Assembly (NCBI GenBank): GCA_945882215.1
Contig: CAMCWM010000010.1
Location: 1-56,398 of the forward strand
DNA: 56,398 nt
Source: Akkermansia muciniphila
Lineage (GTDB): Bacteria; Verrucomicrobiota; Verrucomicrobiia; Verrucomicrobiales; Verrucomicrobiaceae
Reading direction: 5' to 3'
The notes beneath the pieces are model-generated. The model saw only the letters and a program-made list of their open reading frames with translations, did not search any database and had not been told where the DNA came from. Of the stretch, positions 52,141 to 56,398 are shown in pieces (position 1 is the stretch's first letter; the number at the start of each line of letters is the position of its first letter). Both the position numbers and the translations under genes were made by a program.

Positions 52141-52164
52141 ATTCGTCATTGGACATTCGTCATT
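52141..52164. repeat. Two inverted copies of the heptamer unit
   Basis: ATTCGTCATT occurs at 52141-52150 and 52155-52164, separated by GGAC. Each is the reverse complement of AATGACGAAT, the core of the nearby 12-copy array, so array and copies can pair into a long hairpin. The epimerase stop codon (TGA) lies within the second copy, so the repeat touches the gene end. The hairpin could serve as transcript end for the epimerase. Confidence 0.85.
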
Positions 52165-53143
52165 TTTTCACGGCTCCGATGCCGGGACGATCCGGCATGA
52201 GGAGAGTGCCGTGCGCATCATACTCGATGCCGGTGAAGTCGTCGTTGGCGACGTAGAAGTGGCCGTCGAGGTCGATCCAGTCGGCCCACGGGGCGAGATG
52301 AGCGGCGGCGGTGGTGCCGAGGCTGGTTTCGATCATGCAGCCGAGGAGGATTTGCAGGCTGTGCTCGCGCGCGGCGGCAATCATGGCGATGGCGGCGTCG
52401 AAGCTGCCGCATTTGAGCAGCTTGATGTTCACGCCGTCGATGAAGTCGGCGAGAGCGGGAATGTCGGCGGCGGTTTGCACGCTTTCGTCGGCAAAGATGG
52501 GCGGCGGATTGCCGGGGAGACTGGCGCGGAGTTCTTCCCAGGCATCAACGCCGTGGCGATGATGAATCGGCTGCTCGATGAGGGCTGGCGAGTAGTGGGC
52601 CAGCTTTTCGATCATGAGCGCGGCCTCGTGGAGATCCCAGCCGCCGTTCACGTCGAGAATCAAATCGGCCTCGGGCGCGGCGTAGCGTGCGACGGAGACG
52701 GTGGCGATGTCGAGGCCAAGATCGCCAGAGCCGAGCTTGAGTTTGAGGACGCGGAATTGTTTGGCGATGGCGCTGACTTTGTCGGCGAAGGCGGTGAGAT
52801 CGTCGGGGATGCTGAAGGAGCGGCAGCCAGGAGGCGCGGGTCGAGCAGGCGGTCCCAATTTGAGTCTGGCCGACGCAGCCAGGTTCTGACCTGTGGCGTG
52901 GCCGATGATGTCGTGACGGAGAAGATTGAGGGCGAGCGCGGCGGTGCGCGGGAGTTGCTCCGGCAGCACGGCTTGGTTCAACACGGCCAGTGTTTGTTGC
53001 GGATCTTCGCCGTAGTAGGGGACGAAGGGCGCCTCGGCGATGCGATCTCCTTCAGCGACGCGGAGCACCTGCCGCGTGGCGGAGGTGCCGTGGGCGATGC
53101 GGAAGGGTTCGACGAGATGGAGAGTCTTGAGTGAGGCGTGCAA
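52160..53143 (-). CDS. Enolase-superfamily dipeptide epimerase (L-Ala-D/L-Glu epimerase-like)
   Basis: The 327-residue protein has the muconate-lactonising subgroup residues: KLKLGSGD (the KxK base), ADLILDVNGGWD, ALIEQPI and PIFADES (Asp, Glu, Asp metal ligands), NIKLLKCGS (second Lys base), and GCMIETSLG. The opening is short (MHASLKTLHLVEPFRIAHG). The LKCG and CMIE pattern is that of dipeptide epimerases rather than o-succinylbenzoate synthase; the specificity (L-Ala-D/L-Glu) is inferred. It would act on murein-derived dipeptides in the cytoplasm. It lies upstream of the M20 peptidase on the same strand, with the heptamer array between them. Confidence 0.85.
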   Translation of the reverse strand: MHASLKTLHLVEPFRIAHGTSATRQVLRVAEGDRIAEAPFVPYYGEDPQQTLAVLNQAVLPEQLPRTAALALNLLRHDIIGHATGQNLAASARLKLGPPARPAPPGCRSFSIPDDLTAFADKVSAIAKQFRVLKLKLGSGDLGLDIATVSVARYAAPEADLILDVNGGWDLHEAALMIEKLAHYSPALIEQPIHHRHGVDAWEELRASLPGNPPPIFADESVQTAADIPALADFIDGVNIKLLKCGSFDAAIAMIAAAREHSLQILLGCMIETSLGTTAAAHLAPWADWIDLDGHFYVANDDFTGIEYDAHGTLLMPDRPGIGAVKK

Positions 53144-53240
53144 GCGGCGCAGTGAACGGTCAAGAGGTCAGGAGGTCAAGGAATCGTCAAGGTGCGATGC
53201 TTGACCACCTTGACCGTTGACGGCTTGACTTGTTCCCCGC

Positions 53241-55856
53241 TCACTGCGGCTTCTTGTCGCGGCTGAAGAGGCGCTGGAAGAAGTTTTTCTTCTTCTCGAC
53301 TTCCACAGGTTCGGCGGCGGGAATGGGGGTGACTTGCGGGAAGCGCTGGGCGGCCTCGGTGCCGATCTGGGTGCGGTAATCTTCGTTGAGCGAGGTCTGG
53401 CGCACGCTGTTGTTGTCAACGACGACCTGGGGTTGGATGAAGACGATGAGTTCCTTGCGGACTTTGTTCTTGGTGTCAGTGCGGAAGAGTTTTCCGAGGC
53501 CGGGGATTCTGCCGAGGATGGGCAGGCCTTGTTTGTCGATGGTGTTTTCCTCGGAGATGAGGCCGCCGAGGACGATGGTGTTGCGGTCGGGGATGGTGAC
53601 GGAGGTGACGAGCTGCTCGGTGCCGATGATGGGCACCTCATTGGGCTGCACGATCTGCGTGCCGACGACGGTGTCATTGACCTGGGAGATGGTGAGGGTG
53701 ACCTCACCATCCGAATTGATGAGCGGCACGATCTCCAGCTTCAGCACGACATCGCGGTACTCGATGGTGGTGGTGGTGTTGCCCTGGTTGTTGCCGTTGG
53801 CGAAGGTCGTCTGCTGGGAGGGGACGGGAATCTGGCGACCGGAGGTGATGGTGGCCTTCTTATTGTTGAGGGCGAAGATGGAGGGCCGGGAGAGGATCTT
53901 GAAGTTGTTGTTGGTTTCGAGAGCGGTGACGAAGACTTCGAGGCTGTCGCCGATGGCACCGTAGAGATTGAGGCCGGAAGCGGGGCCGAAGGGCGTGGTG
54001 ATGAAATTGTTACGCAGATCGTTGATGGCCCGGCCGACGCCATTGGCTCCGCCGAGGATGTCCTGACGGTTGGTGATGCCGCCGGCGCTGAAGTTGGTGC
54101 CGTCGCCAGCGCGGCTGAGGCCGGAGATGTAATCGATGCCGGACATCATGCCGTCGGTGAGGGTGAGCTGGCCGATGACGGTGGCGAGATAGACTTGGGC
54201 AGGCTTGCGGTCGAGCTTGTCGAGGAGGCCGTTGGTCTTGTCGATGTCCTCCTTGCGGCCCATGACGAGGATGGTGTTGGACATGGGATCGGCAACGACG
54301 CGGGTCTTGCCGACGAGGACGGAGACCGGAGCGTTGTTCTCAGTGGGACCGGAGATGACATCGGCACGGGAGCCGATGCCGGTGGTGGCAGTGGTGGCGG
54401 TGTCGGAGGAGGCGGCTCCAGCGGTGCTGCCGACGGTGCCGCCACGGGTGCCGGTGGTGGAGCGGCCACCGAGGAGCTGGCTGCTGTTGCTGGCGAGCGC
54501 TTGCTGGCGCTGCTGCTGCACGGTGCCGCCACCGGGGAGCTGCGTGGTGCCGGTATTGACTTCCTGCAGCAGATCGACCACCGCGCTGAGCACGTCGAGG
54601 GCGGCGGCGTATTTGAGCCTGCGCTCGAAGGGCTCGGCAACTTCGAGCGGCTTGTCGAATTCAGCGATGAGGCTGGCGATGTAGGTGTAGTCGGCGGGCG
54701 AGGAGACGACGAGGATTTGATTCAGCCGCGTGTCGGCGACGACCTGGGCGCTGGGCTGCGGCATCTGGGCGTTCGGATTGACCTGGACGCCGTTGATGAA
54801 GACGGGCTGCGAGGGAGTCGGTGCGCGCTGCTGGTTGTTATTATTGTCGCGATTCTCACGGCCATCGCTGGCGGCGCTGCCGCGGATGGTGTTCACACCC
54901 TTGGTTTCCTTTTCCTGGGCCTGGGCGGTGAGCGTGGCCTGGATGATCTGGGCGATGGTGGCGGCGTCGCCGTATTTGACCGGGAGAAACTTGGTGACGA
55001 GCGAGGAGCCGGTGTCGCCGACATCAATGGCCTCACGGATGCTGATGAGCTGCTTTACGACGGTGGCGCTTTCGGTGATGAGCAGACCTGGAGGTGTGGT
55101 GACGGCGGTGATGCGGCCATAGGCACCGAGGCCCACATGGCCGGAAAACATCGTGGCGGCATCCTCCGGCGTGAGGAAATCCAGTTTCATGAAGTAGGCC
55201 ACAATGCTTTCGTTGTCCGGGATGTCCTTCGCGCTGGTGTAAAACTTCACGCCGTGGGAGAACTGCACGGCGTTGGCGCTTTGATTGCGTGCCGGCAGGA
55301 TTTTGGCGCTCTTGCCGCCGGGGTCGGTGACGATGGCGTAGCCGTTGGTGAGGAGCGATGCCTCGATGAGCTTGATGGCCTCGTCCTTGGCCACCGGCTT
55401 CGGTGTGATGAGGCTGATTTGCGCGCCTTCGAAGATGTTCGTGTCCTTGATGAGCGTGAGGCCGGTGAGCTTTTCGTAGATGGCGAGGATGTCGGCGACC
55501 GGGTTCGCGGCGAACTGCATCATGACCAGATCACCGGTGATGGTGAAGGTTTCGCCTTCGCCAGGAGTCATCCCTGGAGTGCCACCATCACCGAAGCCGC
55601 CGCGTCGGGTGCCGAAGCCACCACGGCCTGCGCCAGGAAACCCACCGCCAGGGCCGAAACCCGTGCCTGGAGCGCCTGGAGGCGGTGCTGGCGCGGCACC
55701 ATCCGCCGCAGGGGCTGCGGGAGGCGTGGGGGTTGAGGGTGTTGTGGTCGGTGCAGCGGGTGTGGTGGGGACGGGCGGGGCCGGGGCGGTTTGACCGCAG
55801 ACCATTGAGGTCAAAGCCAGAAATGAAAGACCATGGACGATGGAACGGCGATGCAT
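53241..55856 (-). CDS. gspD: Type II secretion system secretin (GspD)
   Basis: ATG 55856 starts a signal peptide (MHRRSIVHGLSFLALTSMVCGQ). About 75 residues of Pro/Ala/Gly-rich low complexity follow, and then N-domains: GDLVMMQFAANPVADILAIY (N0-like), VAYFMKLDFLTPEDAATMF, and FLPVKYGDAATIAQIIQATL. The secretin core is complete: VYLATVIGQLTLTDGMMSGI, FKILSRPSIFALNNKKATI, SGRQIPVPSQ, YRDVVLKLEIVPLINSDGEV, PIIGTEQLVTSVTIPDRNTI, VLGGLISEENT, GLPILGRIPGLGKLFR, KELIVFIQPQVV. It forms the outer-membrane pore through which folded proteins leave. An upstream gene on the same strand, cut by the window edge, likely belongs to the same cluster. Confidence 0.93.
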   Translation of the reverse strand: MHRRSIVHGLSFLALTSMVCGQTAPAPPVPTTPAAPTTTPSTPTPPAAPAADGAAPAPPPGAPGTGFGPGGGFPGAGRGGFGTRRGGFGDGGTPGMTPGEGETFTITGDLVMMQFAANPVADILAIYEKLTGLTLIKDTNIFEGAQISLITPKPVAKDEAIKLIEASLLTNGYAIVTDPGGKSAKILPARNQSANAVQFSHGVKFYTSAKDIPDNESIVAYFMKLDFLTPEDAATMFSGHVGLGAYGRITAVTTPPGLLITESATVVKQLISIREAIDVGDTGSSLVTKFLPVKYGDAATIAQIIQATLTAQAQEKETKGVNTIRGSAASDGRENRDNNNNQQRAPTPSQPVFINGVQVNPNAQMPQPSAQVVADTRLNQILVVSSPADYTYIASLIAEFDKPLEVAEPFERRLKYAAALDVLSAVVDLLQEVNTGTTQLPGGGTVQQQRQQALASNSSQLLGGRSTTGTRGGTVGSTAGAASSDTATTATTGIGSRADVISGPTENNAPVSVLVGKTRVVADPMSNTILVMGRKEDIDKTNGLLDKLDRKPAQVYLATVIGQLTLTDGMMSGIDYISGLSRAGDGTNFSAGGITNRQDILGGANGVGRAINDLRNNFITTPFGPASGLNLYGAIGDSLEVFVTALETNNNFKILSRPSIFALNNKKATITSGRQIPVPSQQTTFANGNNQGNTTTTIEYRDVVLKLEIVPLINSDGEVTLTISQVNDTVVGTQIVQPNEVPIIGTEQLVTSVTIPDRNTIVLGGLISEENTIDKQGLPILGRIPGLGKLFRTDTKNKVRKELIVFIQPQVVVDNNSVRQTSLNEDYRTQIGTEAAQRFPQVTPIPAAEPVEVEKKKNFFQRLFSRDKKPQ

Positions 55857-55907
55857 GAAGGAATGGAGGGGGAAGCGGGGTGGCTGGTGAGATGGATGCC
55901 GGGACTC

Positions 55908-56398
55908 TTAACGTCTGCCCTTTTCTTCCTTCTCGATTTTTTCGACGGCACTTTTGATGATGTTGCGCCGTTCTTCCTCGGGCGCGTTGCGGAATTTTTC
56001 ATCGCTGAATTTTTCCCGGAACACATTGCGGAGCTTTTCCTTGCCTGATTCGGAGAGGGCTTCGTACCTTTTGCGGTCCTCTTCGCTCGGACCGCGACTG
56101 CCACGGCTGAAGCGGTCGCCGCCTCCGGGCGGAGGAGGGCCACCGGGGCCGCCCTCGCGGCGTTCGCTTTTGTCTTTGCGCATGTCGTCCTTGGTGAGGG
56201 AGCTGTGGCGGATGCTGAAGGTTTCGCCGCCGATGGCGATCTGGGCTTGCGCGTAGTCGATTTTCTCCGAGGGCTTGGCGCCGACGAGCTTCCAGCCCTT
56301 CAAGTTTGGCTCGTCCGAGACGACGATGGACTGCTTGGCGTTCTTGTCGAAGATGGTGACGACAGGCTTGCCATCCACATAGGCCATGCCAGTGAGCA
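55908..56398 (-). CDS. Probable secretion-cluster protein, 5' end outside window
   Basis: The frame is open to the right edge; ATG 56387 is inside the frame but may not be the start, because the codons before it (LTG) continue the same reading. The visible part has a beta-rich segment (VDGKPVVTIFDKNAKQSIVV, GWKLVGAKPSEKIDYAQAQI), then a Gly/Pro/Arg-rich linker, and a charged helical tail (FREKFSDEKFRNAPEEERR). It might be the GspC-like or periplasmic component that precedes gspD in verrucomicrobial type II systems, but this is inferred from position only. The gene ends 51 bp before the gspD start. Confidence 0.6.
   Translation of the reverse strand, partial: LTGMAYVDGKPVVTIFDKNAKQSIVVSDEPNLKGWKLVGAKPSEKIDYAQAQIAIGGETFSIRHSSLTKDDMRKDKSERREGGPGGPPPPGGGDRFSRGSRGPSEEDRKRYEALSESGKEKLRNVFREKFSDEKFRNAPEEERRNIIKSAVEKIEKEEKGRR

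Noticed and set aside
53334..55736. 800-codon open frame on the plus strand over gspD
   Set aside because: It is the antisense shadow of the GC-rich secretin gene: the residues are a run of Asp, Gly, Val and Ala without motifs, while the minus strand carries clear secretin domains.
1..56398. tRNA, rRNA, insertion sequences, prophage
   Set aside because: I saw no cloverleaf-like tRNA sequence, rRNA segment, transposase or integrase in any frame of the window.

Overview
The window most likely comes from a Prosthecobacter-type member of the Verrucomicrobiota. The decisive marker is the bacterial tubulin locus btubA-btubB-bklc (35444-39004), known almost only from Prosthecobacter. The rest agrees: a planctomycete-type cytochrome c/DUF1549/DUF1553 protein paired with a Tat-exported DUF1501 protein, large Ser/Thr kinases fused to beta-propeller and FGE-sulfatase domains, and a GC-rich genome with few transcription factors.

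Layout. (1) 1-1463: a TPR protein cut by the left edge. (2) 1470-15003: a dense signalling island of sensor kinases and receivers (two giant PAS/GAF hybrid kinases, two smaller hybrids, a lone receiver, and a NarX-like kinase followed by a NarL-type regulator). The NarL-type gene is the only one with a DNA-binding domain, and it carries an in-frame TAG inside that domain. (3) 15021-16301: a FadL-type outer-membrane channel. (4) 16441-21838: an operon-like trio of a methyltransferase, a membrane kinase-receiver-kinase fusion, and a receiver-ATPase, resembling the Ralstonia Phc quorum-sensing cassette. (5) 21954-26576: a receptor Ser/Thr kinase with propeller and FGE-sulfatase domains. (6) 26725-30672: the DUF1549/1553 plus DUF1501 pair. 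(7) 30729-39004: an unknown membrane protein, an AT-rich gap, a double pseudokinase-like membrane protein, then btubA, btubB and bklc. (8) 39026-44437: housekeeping genes (nagZ, trpE, thrH, a PPOX-family flavoprotein, a YkgJ-type Cys-cluster protein, one unknown), with a probable small RNA between nagZ and trpE. (9) 44504-50171: exported PQQ-propeller, FKBP, thioredoxin and SMP-30 proteins around a second kinase-propeller paralogue. (10) 50183-53143: a VapC-type toxin with a tiny antitoxin, an M20 peptidase, a heptamer repeat array and a dipeptide epimerase. (11) 53241-56398: a type II secretion secretin and an upstream partner cut by the right edge.

How the parts relate. BtubA and BtubB should form tubulin-like filaments, with the TPR protein Bklc as binding partner. 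The membrane-anchored pseudokinase directly upstream is a candidate, untested accessory factor. The Phc-like trio would make and sense a methylated fatty-acid-type signal if the analogy holds. The FadL channel just upstream is a suggestive neighbour. NagZ, the dipeptide epimerase and the M20 peptidase fit peptidoglycan recycling. All functional statements come from recognised motifs and family knowledge; no searches were run.
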